From NCBI RefSeq assembly GCF_009711165.2, contig NZ_WMID02000001.1:444675-508674 (forward strand): DNA of 64,000 nucleotides, in the 5' to 3' direction. Under the pieces are notes generated by a model. That model did no database searches. It was not told the origin of the DNA and saw nothing but the letters and a program-made list of their open reading frames with translations. Shown piece by piece: positions 26,038 through 36,190 of the stretch. The first letter of the stretch is position 1. Every line of letters starts with the position of its first letter. Source of the DNA: Flavobacterium sp. MC2016-06. Lineage in GTDB: Bacteria; Bacteroidota; Bacteroidia; Flavobacteriales; Flavobacteriaceae. The translations under genes and the position numbers were made by a program.

Positions 26038-26793
26038 ATGTTAGCAAAAAGAATCATACCTTGTTTAGATATTAAAAACGGCAGAACCGTAAAAGGCGTA
26101 AATTTTGTAGATTTACGAGATGCCGGTGATCCTGTAGAATTGGCTGCGATATATTCGGCTGAAGGTGCAGATGAATTAGTGTTTTTGGATATTTCTGCAA
26201 CAGAAGAAAGACGTAAAACGCTTGTAAATATGGTGCGAAGTGTTGCCGAAAAAATCAATATTCCGTTTACAGTTGGCGGAGGAATTTCGTCTGTTGAAGA
26301 CGTTGAAATTCTTTTGAATAATGGAGCAGATAAAGTTTCTATTAATTCATCGGCAGTAAAAAATCCGCAGTTAATTAATGATTTGGCTCAGAAATTCGGA
26401 AGTCAATGCGTTGTTGTTGCAATCGATGCCAAACAAATTAACGGACAATGGATTGTGCATTTAGTTGGCGGAAAAGTACCAACGGAATTAAATTTATTTG
26501 ACTGGGCTGTAGAAGTTGCAAAACGCGGCGCGGGTGAAATTTTATTTACTTCGATGGACAATGATGGAACTAAAAACGGATTTGCAAATGAGGCTTTAGC
26601 TAAATTATCGACTTTAATTAATATTCCGATAATTGCTTCTGGCGGTGCGGGAAATATACAGCATTTTGTAGATTCTTTCAAAGTTGGAAAAGCAGATGCA
26701 GCTTTGGCAGCAAGTGTTTTTCATTTTAAAGAAATTGAGATAAAAGCCTTAAAACAAGAGCTTAGAAGTAATAATATTGAAGTAAGACTTTAA
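26038..26793 (+). CDS. hisF: Imidazole glycerol phosphate synthase, cyclase subunit
   Basis: 251 residues, (beta/alpha)8 barrel. [20 protein letters not shown] contains the catalytic Asp (residue 11), and [10 protein letters not shown] contains the second (about 130). Also present are [39 protein letters not shown] and IIASGGAGN. It joins HisH-derived ammonia to PRFAR to form imidazole glycerol phosphate and AICAR. Length and motifs are standard. Confidence 0.97.
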   Translation: MLAKRIIPCLDIKNGRTVKGVNFVDLRDAGDPVELAAIYSAEGADELVFLDISATEERRKTLVNMVRSVAEKINIPFTVGGGISSVEDVEILLNNGADKVSINSSAVKNPQLINDLAQKFGSQCVVVAIDAKQINGQWIVHLVGGKVPTELNLFDWAVEVAKRGAGEILFTSMDNDGTKNGFANEALAKLSTLINIPIIASGGAGNIQHFVDSFKVGKADAALAASVFHFKEIEIKALKQELRSNNIEVRL

Positions 26794-26860
26794 ATTCTAA
26801 TTTTTTAAATTCTAAATTCCAATAAATAAAAATAAATAATCATAGAGTTGAGTAATCTAA

Positions 26861-26878
26861 TCCCGATAGCTATCGGGA
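26861..26878. repeat. 18-nt perfect palindrome, hisF-hisIE junction
   Basis: TCCCGATAGCTATCGGGA, perfectly self-complementary, 20 nt upstream of hisIE. It resembles short palindromes dispersed in Flavobacteriia genomes (recollection, not searched). Confidence 0.8.
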
Positions 26879-26897
26879 CTAAAATCTAAAATAAAAA

Positions 26898-27497
26898 ATG
26901 AACGTAGATTTTTCAAAAAATACAGACGGATTAATTCCAGCAATAATTCAAGATTCAGAAACAAAAAATGTTTTAATGCTGGGTTATATGAACGCAGAAG
27001 CATTACAGCAAACATTAGATACTCAAAAAGTTACTTTTTTCAGCCGTTCAAAACAAAGACTTTGGACAAAAGGTGAGGAGAGCGGACATTTTTTACACCT
27101 AAAAGGCATTAAAAATGATTGTGACAATGATACCTTATTAGTTCAAGTTCATCCGCAAGGCCCAACGTGTCATACTGGTGCAGATACCTGCTGGCAGGAA
27201 AACAATGAACCTAGTTATGGTTTTCTTTCAGATTTAGAAGAAACGATTAAAATTCGTAGAGAAAATGCAGATTCAGAGCAAAGTTATGTAGCTTCATTGT
27301 TTGCAAAAGGAATCAATAAAATTGCTCAAAAAGTAGGTGAAGAAGCTGTAGAAGTGGTTATTGAAGCCAAAGATGCCAACGACGATTTGTTTTTGAGCGA
27401 AAGCGCAGATTTACTTTTTCATTATTTGATTCTTTTACAAGCAAAAGGTTTTCAATTGAATGATGTTGTTGATGTTTTGAAAAAACGTCAGAAATAG
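26898..27497 (+). CDS. hisIE: Bifunctional phosphoribosyl-AMP cyclohydrolase / phosphoribosyl-ATP pyrophosphatase
   Basis: 199 residues. The N-terminal HisI part (about 1-105) has MLGYMNAEALQQT, FFSRSKQRLWTKGEESGH, and the metal-binding DCDNDTLL-like NDCDNDTLLVQVHPQGPTCH then TGADTCW. The C-terminal HisE part (about 112-199) has the MazG-like SYVASLFAKGINKIAQKVGEEAVEVVIEAKD and ADLLFHYLILL. The two parts do steps 2 and 3 of the pathway. It is the last his gene; an inverted repeat follows the stop. Confidence 0.97.
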   Translation: MNVDFSKNTDGLIPAIIQDSETKNVLMLGYMNAEALQQTLDTQKVTFFSRSKQRLWTKGEESGHFLHLKGIKNDCDNDTLLVQVHPQGPTCHTGADTCWQENNEPSYGFLSDLEETIKIRRENADSEQSYVASLFAKGINKIAQKVGEEAVEVVIEAKDANDDLFLSESADLLFHYLILLQAKGFQLNDVVDVLKKRQK

Positions 27498-27505
27498 TTT
27501 CTGTT

Positions 27506-27584
27506 ATTGCGAGGAACGAAGCAATCTCACTAACAATTATGATAGTTTGATTTTGTAAAAGGGGTTGCTTCGTTCCTCAATGAC
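27506..27584. repeat. Inverted repeat after hisIE
   Basis: GAGGAACGAAGCAA (27511-27524) pairs perfectly with TTGCTTCGTTCCTC (27565-27578), loop about 40 nt, no T-run directly after. It may still stall or process the his transcript. Confidence 0.8.
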
Positions 27585-27618
27585 AAAAAAAGTAGTATTT
27601 TAGTGAAAATAAATTTCT

Positions 27619-28224
27619 ATGAAACTTTTAGTTTGCCTGTTTTTATTTTTGATTCCAACGTTGAATTATGGATTCAAAAAACATGAATTGCCATATTCAA
27701 TTATTATTGCAAAAGCAGATTTAATTGTTGACGGAACTATTTCAAAAGTTTCTAAAAATGAATACGAATTTACAATAAGTCAATTTGTAAAGGGAAAATC
27801 AAGCGCAAAAATTAAAGTTTCGATTTGGAAAGAATGGTTATGTGACCCAAGGATTAAAGAATTAAAAACGGGGCAGAGATTAATTTTATTTTTAGAAAAA
27901 ACAGCTTATGGTAATTTTTCTCCAATTAATGGAAGTACAGGAGAAATATATGTAGATAATGATAGCTTTATAAACATATTTCTTCCAAAAGATTTTTCAA
28001 CTCCAGAAATTTTAAAAAAAGGGATTTCAATGTTTTTGAGAACTTGTACTTTTTATGGAGACATAAATGACAGGTTTTTACAAAATGTTTATCTAGAATC
28101 AACTAAATCGATATTTGAAATCTGTAAAATGAAACAAGAAAACTCAGCTTTTAATTATTTAGTTGGTAATGGACCTAGCCATTATGCTTTAAATGAAATA
28201 CCTGCAATATTCCTGTTAAACTAA
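27619..28224 (+). CDS. Exported protein of unknown function
   Basis: 201 residues. The first 19 (MKLLVCLFLFLIPTLNYGF) look like a signal peptide. The segment IIIAKADLIVDGTISKVSKN and later VKGKSSAKIKVSIW and GQRLILFLEKT resembles the OB-like beta-barrel seen in small secreted NTR/TIMP-like proteins, but that is only an impression. A few Cys (WLCDPR, RTCTFYG, EICKM) are present. No enzyme motif is seen. It follows the his operon by 121 nt and is convergent with the next gene; a single-gene unit is likely. Confidence 0.55.
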   Translation: MKLLVCLFLFLIPTLNYGFKKHELPYSIIIAKADLIVDGTISKVSKNEYEFTISQFVKGKSSAKIKVSIWKEWLCDPRIKELKTGQRLILFLEKTAYGNFSPINGSTGEIYVDNDSFINIFLPKDFSTPEILKKGISMFLRTCTFYGDINDRFLQNVYLESTKSIFEICKMKQENSAFNYLVGNGPSHYALNEIPAIFLLN

Positions 28225-28246
28225 TAAAGGGATTATAGAATAAAAA

Positions 28247-28945
28247 CTACTCTACAAACTCAAAAACAGCAAATTCTTCGGGCTGGTGAAAACCAAATTT
28301 AGAACTTTTATAAGGCTGTAAGGCAAGATATTCGGTGGTGTTACCGTAATCAATTCTAAAAGTGTTCCCTCTCCATTTTGTGCCTGTTTTTGGCTTGCTG
28401 AAATTGCCGTTTTTGATAGTTTCTAAACTCGAAAACGGAATTTTTATTTCGGTACAATAACCTTCGGGTGTAATTTTGCTTACGGCTTCCATTCCTAAAA
28501 TATCAAAATCCATAGCCGTTTTCCATCCGCCGCAGGCAGGCGAAATGCATTTAACCAGCATATCATAATGTGTAGAAAAAGCATTTACTCCAATTTCTGC
28601 ATAATTTTGTCCGTCACCATCTGGATCAATAAAAATTTCTACTAAATCATCGGTGCTGAATATTTGTGAATCTGTTTTTTGCTGTGATCCCACAATTTTA
28701 GAATCTTCTGAACGATAGGCTATATATAAGTTTTCGTCATTCCACGAAAGTGAAACAGAAGTATTTTGTGTTGCTTTTGCACCAGAATTATGAATGACAA
28801 ACGGACCTAAAAAAGGTGTTTTCCAATCGGATAAATCGCCGTCTACAATTAGCTTTTCACTTGTTTTATGAATCGGAATAGTTTGAGAATAACTTGATGC
28901 TGAAACGGCCAAAAATAAAAGAGATAGTGCGGAATTAGATTTCAT
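28247..28945 (-). CDS. Secreted carbohydrate-binding family 9-like domain protein
   Basis: 232 residues with a signal peptide (MKSNSALSLLFLAVSASSYSQ). The mature protein starts with a CBM9-like fold: LIVDGDLSDWKTPFLGPFVIHN, then SVSLSWNDENLYIAYRSED and STDDLVEIFIDPDGDGQNYAEI, the usual order of the DOMON/CBM9-like motifs. The single domain fills the whole protein. Such proteins bind sugars or heme-like ligands; no catalytic site is expected. It is convergent with the preceding secreted protein and divergent from the first M1 peptidase. Confidence 0.75.
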   Translation of the reverse strand: MKSNSALSLLFLAVSASSYSQTIPIHKTSEKLIVDGDLSDWKTPFLGPFVIHNSGAKATQNTSVSLSWNDENLYIAYRSEDSKIVGSQQKTDSQIFSTDDLVEIFIDPDGDGQNYAEIGVNAFSTHYDMLVKCISPACGGWKTAMDFDILGMEAVSKITPEGYCTEIKIPFSSLETIKNGNFSKPKTGTKWRGNTFRIDYGNTTEYLALQPYKSSKFGFHQPEEFAVFEFVE

Positions 28946-28999
28946 AAAATGGCAGATAATTTTAAAAAGCTAAAATAAACAAGAATATAGAAATAATTG

Positions 29000-29007
29000 T
29001 AAATTTG
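29000..29007 (+). promoter_or_regulatory. Predicted -7 box for M1 peptidase copy 1
   Basis: TAAATTTG (TAnnTTTG), 80 nt upstream of the ATG. Confidence 0.45.
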
Positions 29008-29087
29008 ATTTTAATATTTGATTTGGGTTCTTTATTTTAATTAAATAGCAAGGCATAATTTTTTATAAATACAAATATTGATCTTAT

Positions 29088-30740
29088 ATGAATAAACTCT
29101 TCTTTGGTGTTTTTATCGCTTTTTTATCTGGTTTTTCAGCACATTCTCAAGGGCTTTTTAATAAAACAGATACTTTTACGCATCAAGATTCGCTGCGAGG
29201 AATCATTACAAAAGAGCGGGCTTGGTGGGATTTAAAATATTATCATTTAAATGTAAAAGTAAATCCTGCTGAAAAATCGATTACTGGCTCAAACACCGTT
29301 CGTTATACTGTTTTAAAAGAGTACAACAAAATGCAGATTGACCTGCAGGAACCGCTGCAGATTTACAAAGTAATTCAAGACGGTAAAGAGCAGCAATTTA
29401 CAAGAAATGGAAATGCTTTTTTTATAACATTAACCGCTTCGCAAAAAGTAGGCGAGACCAAAGAAATTGTAATTTCTTATGGCGGAAAACCCAAAGAAGC
29501 CATTAATCCGCCTTGGGACGGCGGTATAACTTGGTCTAAAGATAAAAACGGAAAAGATTTTATTGCTTCAACCTGTCAGGGTTTAGGTGCAAGTGTTTGG
29601 TGGCCGTGTAAAGACCACATGTACGATGAAGTAGAAAACATGTTGATCAGCGTAAATGTTCCGGGCGATTTAACAGATGTTTCTAACGGAAGATTACAAA
29701 GCGTTAAAAAAGAAAAAGACGGTACTAAAACCTTCAATTGGTATGTTTCTAACCCGATTAATAATTACGGCGTAAATATCAATATTGGTGATTATGTTAA
29801 TTTTTCGGAGAAATTTAAAGGCGAAAAAGGTGATTTAGATTGTAATTATTATGTCTTGAGAGATAATTTGGCAATAGCAAAAGAACAATTTAAAGATGCT
29901 CCAAGAATGCTGAAAGCTTTTGAGAATTGGTTTGGACCGTATCCGTTTTACGAAGACAGTTATAAGTTGGTTGAAGCACCGTATTTAGGTATGGAACATC
30001 AAAGTTCTGTAACGTACGGAAATGGGTTTGAAAATGGTTACAGAGGCAATGATATTAGCGGTACTGGCTGGGGATTAAAATTTGATTATATTATTATTCA
30101 TGAGTCTGGACACGAATGGTTTGCTAATAATATCACTTACAAGGATATTGCTGATATGTGGATTCATGAGAGTTTTACGTGTTACTCAGAAAGTCTTTTT
30201 GTAGAATATTATTATGGTAAAGAAGCTGCAGAAACGTATATAAGCGGTCTTCGAAAAATGATCGTTAACGACAAACCAATTATTGGAAGTTATGACGTAA
30301 ATAAAGAAGGATCGGGAGATATGTATTTTAAAGGAGCTAATATCCTGAATACAATTCGCCAGCTTGTAAACGATGATGCAAAATGGAAGTCTATTTTGAG
30401 AGGATTAAACAGCACTTTTTATCATCAAACTGTTACAACCAAACAAATAGAAGATTATGTGAGCATGCAGTCGGGTATAAATTTATCGAATGTTTTTGAT
30501 CAATATTTAAGAACGGCTCAGGTTCCAATATTTGAATATTTTTTTAGGAATCAAAAAATGGCTTATCGCTGGACCAACTGCCTTGAAAAATTTGATATGC
30601 CGATAAAAGTAAAATTAAACGGTGTTGATACTTGGCTGAAACCATCAAACGAATATCAAGAATTGGAGACAAAGACTGATAAAGCAACATTAGTAGTTAA
30701 TAAAAACTTTTACGTTATCGATTATAATGTTACAAACTAA
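29088..30740 (+). CDS. Secreted M1-family metallopeptidase, tandem copy 1
   Basis: 550 residues with a signal peptide (MNKLFFGVFIAFLSGFSAHS). An N-terminal beta domain (about 40-225, typical WWDLKYYHLNVKVNP then AEKSITGSNTV) precedes the thermolysin-like catalytic domain. The zinc site is His338-Glu339-Ser-Gly-His342 with Glu361 in MWIHESFT, the M1 HExxH-x18-E spacing; LGMEHQSSVTYGNG replaces the GAMEN exopeptidase loop. The protein ends without the long C-terminal helical domain of full aminopeptidase N. It acts outside the cytoplasm, probably trimming peptides. A terminator follows, and a second copy starts 167 nt later. Confidence 0.9.
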   Translation: MNKLFFGVFIAFLSGFSAHSQGLFNKTDTFTHQDSLRGIITKERAWWDLKYYHLNVKVNPAEKSITGSNTVRYTVLKEYNKMQIDLQEPLQIYKVIQDGKEQQFTRNGNAFFITLTASQKVGETKEIVISYGGKPKEAINPPWDGGITWSKDKNGKDFIASTCQGLGASVWWPCKDHMYDEVENMLISVNVPGDLTDVSNGRLQSVKKEKDGTKTFNWYVSNPINNYGVNINIGDYVNFSEKFKGEKGDLDCNYYVLRDNLAIAKEQFKDAPRMLKAFENWFGPYPFYEDSYKLVEAPYLGMEHQSSVTYGNGFENGYRGNDISGTGWGLKFDYIIIHESGHEWFANNITYKDIADMWIHESFTCYSESLFVEYYYGKEAAETYISGLRKMIVNDKPIIGSYDVNKEGSGDMYFKGANILNTIRQLVNDDAKWKSILRGLNSTFYHQTVTTKQIEDYVSMQSGINLSNVFDQYLRTAQVPIFEYFFRNQKMAYRWTNCLEKFDMPIKVKLNGVDTWLKPSNEYQELETKTDKATLVVNKNFYVIDYNVTN

Positions 30741-30762
30741 ATTTTGTAATGCTTTAAAAATC

Positions 30763-30807
30763 AAACCCAGCAGCTTATTTAATAACTGCTGGGTTTTGTT
30801 TTTTTGA
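30763..30807 (+). terminator. Terminator between the two M1 peptidase genes
   Basis: An 11-bp perfect stem (arms 30763-30773 and 30786-30796, core ACCCAGCAG) followed by a T-rich tail. Confidence 0.8.
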
Positions 30808-30848
30808 TATAGAAATCATAAAATTTTAGAATATTTGATATGAATGTT

Positions 30849-30856
30849 TACATTTG
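30849..30856 (+). promoter_or_regulatory. Predicted -7 box for M1 peptidase copy 2
   Basis: TACATTTG (TAnnTTTG), 50 nt upstream of the ATG and after the terminator, so copy 2 has its own promoter. Confidence 0.55.
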
Positions 30857-30906
30857 TTGAAGGTTAATTGGGTTTAAACACCTTATTTATTACAAAATTA
30901 TAGATA

Positions 30907-32562
30907 ATGAAAAAATACTTTGGTGGCGTTTTTATCGCCTTTTTAGTTGGTTTTAGTGCCAATGCGCAAGGACTTCTTAATAAGTCTGAAACCGTTTTTA
31001 CACATCAGGATTCTTTACGCGGCAGTATTACTAAAGAAAGAGTTTGGTGGGATTTAAAATATTATCATCTTGATGTAAAAGTAGATCCTGCAACCAAAAC
31101 GATTAAAGGTTCTAACACAGTTCGTTATACCGTTTTAACGTCGTATAATAAAATGCAGATTGACTTGCAGGAACCCATGGAGATTTACAAAGTAACGCAA
31201 GACGGTAAAGAGCAAAAGTTTACAAGAGACGGAAATGCCTTTTTTATTGAGCTGACAGCCGCTCAAAAAGTGGGTGAAACTAAAGAAATCGTAATTTCTT
31301 TTGGAGGAATACCAAAAGAAGCAGTTAAACCACCTTGGGATGGAGGAATTACTTGGAAAAAAGATGCTAACGGAAAAGATTTTATTGCTTCGTCTTGTCA
31401 AGGTTTAGGCGCAAGTGTTTGGTGGCCGTGTAAAGATCATATGTACGATGAAGTAGAAAATATGCTGATCAGCGTAAATGTTCCAGGCGATTTGACAGAT
31501 GTTTCTAATGGAAGATTGAAAAGCGTTAAAAAAGAAAAAGACGGTACTAAAACCTTCAATTGGTATGTTTCTAACCCAATTAATAATTACGGTGTAAATA
31601 TCAATATTGGTGATTATGTTAATTTTTCTGAGAAATTTAAAGGAGAAAAAGGCGATTTAGATTGCAACTATTATGTCTTGAGAGATAATTTGGCTAAAGC
31701 TAAAGAACAGTTTAAAGATGCACCAAAAATGCTGAAAGCTTTTGAAAACTGGTTTGGTCCTTATCCTTTTTACGAAGACAGTTATAAATTGGTTGAAGCT
31801 CCGTATTTAGGTATGGAACACCAAAGTTCGGTAACGTATGGTAATGGCTTTAAAAACGGTTATTTAGGTCGTGATTTAAGCGGAACAGGCTGGGGATTGA
31901 AGTTTGATTTTATCATCATTCACGAATCGGGTCACGAATGGTTTGCTAACAATATTACGTACATAGATATTGCTGATATGTGGATTCATGAGAGTTTTAC
32001 GAACTACTCTGAAAGCCTTTTCTTAGAATACTACTACGGAAAAGATGCCGCTACAGAATATATTATAGGCTGTAGAAAAGGTATTAAAAATGACAAACCA
32101 ATTATTGGACATTATGATGTAAATAATGAAGGTTCTGGTGATATGTATCCAAAAGGAGCAACGATGCTGCACATGATTCGTCAGGTTATAAATGATGATG
32201 CAAAATGGAAATCGATCCTGAGAGGTTTAAACAGTACTTTTTACCATCAAACAGTAACTTCTAAGCAAATTGAAGATTATATTGATACGCAGTCTGGAAT
32301 TAATTTTAATAGAGTTTATGCACAATATTTAACCACAACTCAAATTCCGGTTTTTGAATATATGTTTAAAAATGGCTCTTTTGGTTATCACTGGACAAAT
32401 TGTGTATCGAAATTTGATATGCCAGTTAGAGTAAAATTAAACGGAGTTGAAACTTGGTTAAAACCAACAACAGAATGGAAATCTGAAAAAACTACTGATG
32501 AAAAGCGCACGCTAGAAGTTGATAAAGATTTTTATGTTACAACTTCTAATATTATAGAATAA
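30907..32562 (+). CDS. Secreted M1-family metallopeptidase, tandem copy 2
   Basis: 551 residues, signal peptide MKKYFGGVFIAFLVGFSANA. Zinc site His339-Glu340-x-x-His343 and Glu362 are intact. The protein is closely similar to copy 1 along its whole length, so the pair is a tandem duplication. Divergence is uneven: from about residue 160 to 290 almost every residue is identical and the DNA has long exact runs (for example about 31514-31570 against 29699-29755), whereas the last 80 residues differ often. It has its own promoter and terminator, which would let the copies be expressed separately. Confidence 0.9.
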   Translation: MKKYFGGVFIAFLVGFSANAQGLLNKSETVFTHQDSLRGSITKERVWWDLKYYHLDVKVDPATKTIKGSNTVRYTVLTSYNKMQIDLQEPMEIYKVTQDGKEQKFTRDGNAFFIELTAAQKVGETKEIVISFGGIPKEAVKPPWDGGITWKKDANGKDFIASSCQGLGASVWWPCKDHMYDEVENMLISVNVPGDLTDVSNGRLKSVKKEKDGTKTFNWYVSNPINNYGVNINIGDYVNFSEKFKGEKGDLDCNYYVLRDNLAKAKEQFKDAPKMLKAFENWFGPYPFYEDSYKLVEAPYLGMEHQSSVTYGNGFKNGYLGRDLSGTGWGLKFDFIIIHESGHEWFANNITYIDIADMWIHESFTNYSESLFLEYYYGKDAATEYIIGCRKGIKNDKPIIGHYDVNNEGSGDMYPKGATMLHMIRQVINDDAKWKSILRGLNSTFYHQTVTSKQIEDYIDTQSGINFNRVYAQYLTTTQIPVFEYMFKNGSFGYHWTNCVSKFDMPVRVKLNGVETWLKPTTEWKSEKTTDEKRTLEVDKDFYVTTSNIIE

Positions 32563-32585
32563 GGTTTTTAAAATTTTCAATAAAT

Positions 32586-32627
32586 AAATCCCAAATTCCA
32601 ATTGCAGGAGTTTGGGATTTTTTATTT
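32586..32627 (+). terminator. Terminator of M1 peptidase copy 2
   Basis: A 10-bp perfect stem AAATCCCAAA/TTTGGGATTT (32586-32595, 32611-32620) followed by T-rich sequence. Confidence 0.75.
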
Positions 32628-32918
32628 ACAAGCCTAAAAGCTTTGTCAAAGTTCAAAACTTTGACAAAGCTTTCACGCAAGTATTTTGGAATTTGGAATT
32701 TAAAAAAATTGGAATTTTAAAATTTTTCCTGAGTTAAAACAAGTTATTGTCATTTGTAGCTTTTTTCTAATAAATTTATTTTCATTAACACTTGTGTATA
32801 GTTTATTTTCCTACTTTAGATTTAGTAATATTGATTCTAATCATTTCAATATTAATACTTTGAAAAGCGTAGTCCGAAAAGCTTAAGAGTAGGAGCCAAT
32901 TAATTAAACCATACAAAA
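32628..32918. other. Repeat-bearing spacer upstream of the second GG-leader peptide
   Basis: It holds a palindrome at 32641-32669 and a GGAATTTGGAATTT-type repeat at about 32690-32722. A possible promoter, TTG at 32792-32794 and TACTTTAG at 32812-32819 (one mismatch to TAnnTTTG), would give the peptide gene a 5' leader of about 95 nt. Confidence 0.45.
32641..32669. repeat. CTTTGTCAAAGTT palindrome, dispersed copy
   Basis: A 29-nt palindrome, CTTTGTCAAAGTT plus its complement around a 3-nt centre. Other copies: 14039-14067, 14265-14293 and 51187-51215. Confidence 0.85.
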
Positions 32919-33125
32919 ATGAAAAACCTAAAAAACTTAAAGAACATTGAAATTTTGACAAAAGAAACTCAGAAATACATTATTGGCGGCGGACTTCCGT
33001 ATGTGAATCCAACAATTGGTTTGTGTGATAGATTGTGCGGTGAAGCCGGAGGGATACTTTCTAATACACCAGGCCAAGGAGACGTTTGCTTATCAGGAAC
33101 TTCTACCTGCTGTTATTGCAGATAA
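32919..33125 (+). CDS. Orphan Cys-rich GG-leader peptide (bacteriocin-like)
   Basis: 68 residues. The leader is MKNLKNLKNIEILTKETQKY then IIGGG, matching the 4968-5192 peptide in the pattern IExLTxExxKxIIGGG. The core of about 43 residues carries six Cys (GLCDRLCGEAGG, DVCLSGTSTCCYCR) and several Gly. Such cores suggest disulfides, thioethers or metal-linked structure after export and cleavage at GG. No C39 peptidase/ABC exporter or modification enzyme is encoded within the window. A strong terminator comes 1 nt after the stop codon, so it is monocistronic. Confidence 0.78.
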   Translation: MKNLKNLKNIEILTKETQKYIIGGGLPYVNPTIGLCDRLCGEAGGILSNTPGQGDVCLSGTSTCCYCR

Positions 33126-33126
33126 A

Positions 33127-33157
33127 AAAAAAGGCTTCCATAACGGAAGCCTTTTTT
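33127..33157 (+). terminator. Terminator of the Cys-rich peptide gene
   Basis: A 13-bp perfect stem (33127-33139, 33145-33157) of AAAAAAGGCTTCC type ending in T6. Confidence 0.88.
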
Positions 33158-33267
33158 CTATATTTTAATTGAAATTTACAAAGTAGTACTGAAAGCAATC
33201 AAAACTTTGAAAAAGTTTTACGGAAACAGATTGGAATTTGGAATTTTTAAAACTTGGAATTTAAACC

Positions 33268-34812
33268 CTAACGACTGTTCAATTTTGCCTTTTCTCTTAT
33301 GATATCTGCAATTTTTCTATTTTCTATTTTGCTTTCCAGCCACGAAATAATGTCAAGATATAAAAAAGCTCTTTTTTCGTAAGTGTTTTTCTCTAATTCA
33401 ATAAAACGCGCTCGCATTTTGATAAATTCTTTTTTAATATCTGCTGGATAAAAATTGTTTAAGTTTTTTAAGAACTTGATAATTTCCTTTTGAACTTCAT
33501 GTAAGTCATTCATTTTTAGTAAAAACTTGTACGTGTTTTTAAGATGATTTTCTAAGTAATAATCTTTTCCTAATTCATAATGTGCAATCAAAGACAAGAG
33601 TCTTGCAAAACACATTAAGTCTTCACGCATCGTTAAGTTCTTATTATTGATGATTTTATCTAAATAATAAATGCATTCTGTATACTTTTCATTTCCAAAA
33701 TAAATAGAAGCAATTTTATAGAAAAACAACATTTCGTGATGTTCGTCAAGGTGATCGCTGTGTAATTTTATTTTCTCTAAAATTTCAGGAATCAGATATT
33801 CGCTTTCATCAAAAGTACCTTTTAAGATATGAAGATTAAGTTTATTATTGTAAATATATAGAAATGATAGTGATGCAATGTTATCGTTTACAGGAAATTT
33901 AGGATCTGCAACTGTTTCTTCTAAAAGTGTTAGATATTTCTTGAAATTAGATTTATACTTTAACATATAAAGCGATTCTAAGAAATAATGATTTCCTTTT
34001 AAGAAAAATACAGGATTGAGATAAATCATATTTGGGTTGTCATAAAATAAAGTCACCCATTTGTAAGCATATTTATAACTCGCTAAAAAATCCTGAACCA
34101 AGAAACTACGCCAAAGATTAGCATTGTAAAACCAATATTTTTCGCGGAAACCAAATTGACTTTCGTCCAGTTTAGCAATATGTTTATTAAAGTAATCATC
34201 GATATACTTATATTCTTCATCACTTTTTACGTAACCCGTTTTCAGCATGATTCCGTACAATTGAAGCGATAAATTGGATAATTTACTCGAAATCGTATTG
34301 CGGTAATTTAATTCTTTTGCCTGAATAACCAATTCGTCAGCGCGGCCTTGAATACTTCGGGTAATATATTGCGATTCGATCAGTTTTTCGAATTCTACAA
34401 TTTCATACGCCATATATTTCTCATCATTTTCAAGCGCTTGCTGTTTGGTCTTGTCGAGAATTTTTAAACTCTGTTTGTATAATCCTTTATTATATAAGAT
34501 TACAGCAAAATCCATTTGCTCACGGAGCTGATAACGAATGTTTTGACTTGGAATATTTAATCGAATACTTACTAGAATTTGTTTGTATAAGTATGATTTT
34601 AAGTTAGATAGCTGTACTTTTTTGATGATACCGCTCTTTAAAATCAGTCTTTCGTCGTAGGTTTCAGATTTATCTAAAATATTAAATAATTCAATGAATT
34701 TAGTATTCGAACTTGTTTCTAATCGGCTTGCAAAAATTTTAAACTGTCTTTTTTCAGACTTAGAAAGTGATTTTATTAGAACAAATAAGAAATCTTTTTG
34801 ATGGTTAGCCAT
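33268..34812 (-). CDS. Large helical, TPR-like cytoplasmic protein, unknown function
   Basis: 514 residues with no signal peptide or membrane helix. It is rich in Leu, Tyr, Phe, Lys and predicted helix; repeating patterns such as ALxxxxxLxxxxY (YKQSLKILDKTKQQALENDE and YTECIYYLDKIINNKNL) resemble degenerate TPR helices. The N-terminus FLFVLIKSLSKSEKRQFKIF is distinctive. I recall homologous hypothetical proteins in Flavobacteriia but cannot name a family. It is divergent from leuA; its own -7 box is not clear. It could be a protein-interaction scaffold; there is no evidence tying it to leucine synthesis. Confidence 0.6.
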   Translation of the reverse strand: MANHQKDFLFVLIKSLSKSEKRQFKIFASRLETSSNTKFIELFNILDKSETYDERLILKSGIIKKVQLSNLKSYLYKQILVSIRLNIPSQNIRYQLREQMDFAVILYNKGLYKQSLKILDKTKQQALENDEKYMAYEIVEFEKLIESQYITRSIQGRADELVIQAKELNYRNTISSKLSNLSLQLYGIMLKTGYVKSDEEYKYIDDYFNKHIAKLDESQFGFREKYWFYNANLWRSFLVQDFLASYKYAYKWVTLFYDNPNMIYLNPVFFLKGNHYFLESLYMLKYKSNFKKYLTLLEETVADPKFPVNDNIASLSFLYIYNNKLNLHILKGTFDESEYLIPEILEKIKLHSDHLDEHHEMLFFYKIASIYFGNEKYTECIYYLDKIINNKNLTMREDLMCFARLLSLIAHYELGKDYYLENHLKNTYKFLLKMNDLHEVQKEIIKFLKNLNNFYPADIKKEFIKMRARFIELEKNTYEKRAFLYLDIISWLESKIENRKIADIIREKAKLNSR

Positions 34813-34924
34813 TGTAAAATATAATAATGTAACTTATTGGTTTTTAGTTATTTAATAGCGTATAAATTGTTTTATGAACAGTATAATTTCATTAAAATGA
34901 ATTTCATACTGAAGTTATACAATA

Positions 34925-34932
34925 TATATTTG
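34925..34932 (+). promoter_or_regulatory. Predicted -7 box for leuAB
   Basis: TATATTTG (TAnnTTTG), 29 nt upstream of the leuA ATG. That leaves no room for a leader peptide or attenuator in front of leuA. Confidence 0.55.
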
Positions 34933-34961
34933 TTATCAAGATGTGAAATTACATTAAATAA

Positions 34962-36143
<1,182 letters not shown>

Positions 36144-36190
36144 TAAAAATAAGGAACAATAAGGATTTAAAGACATAAATAGCGAGGATT

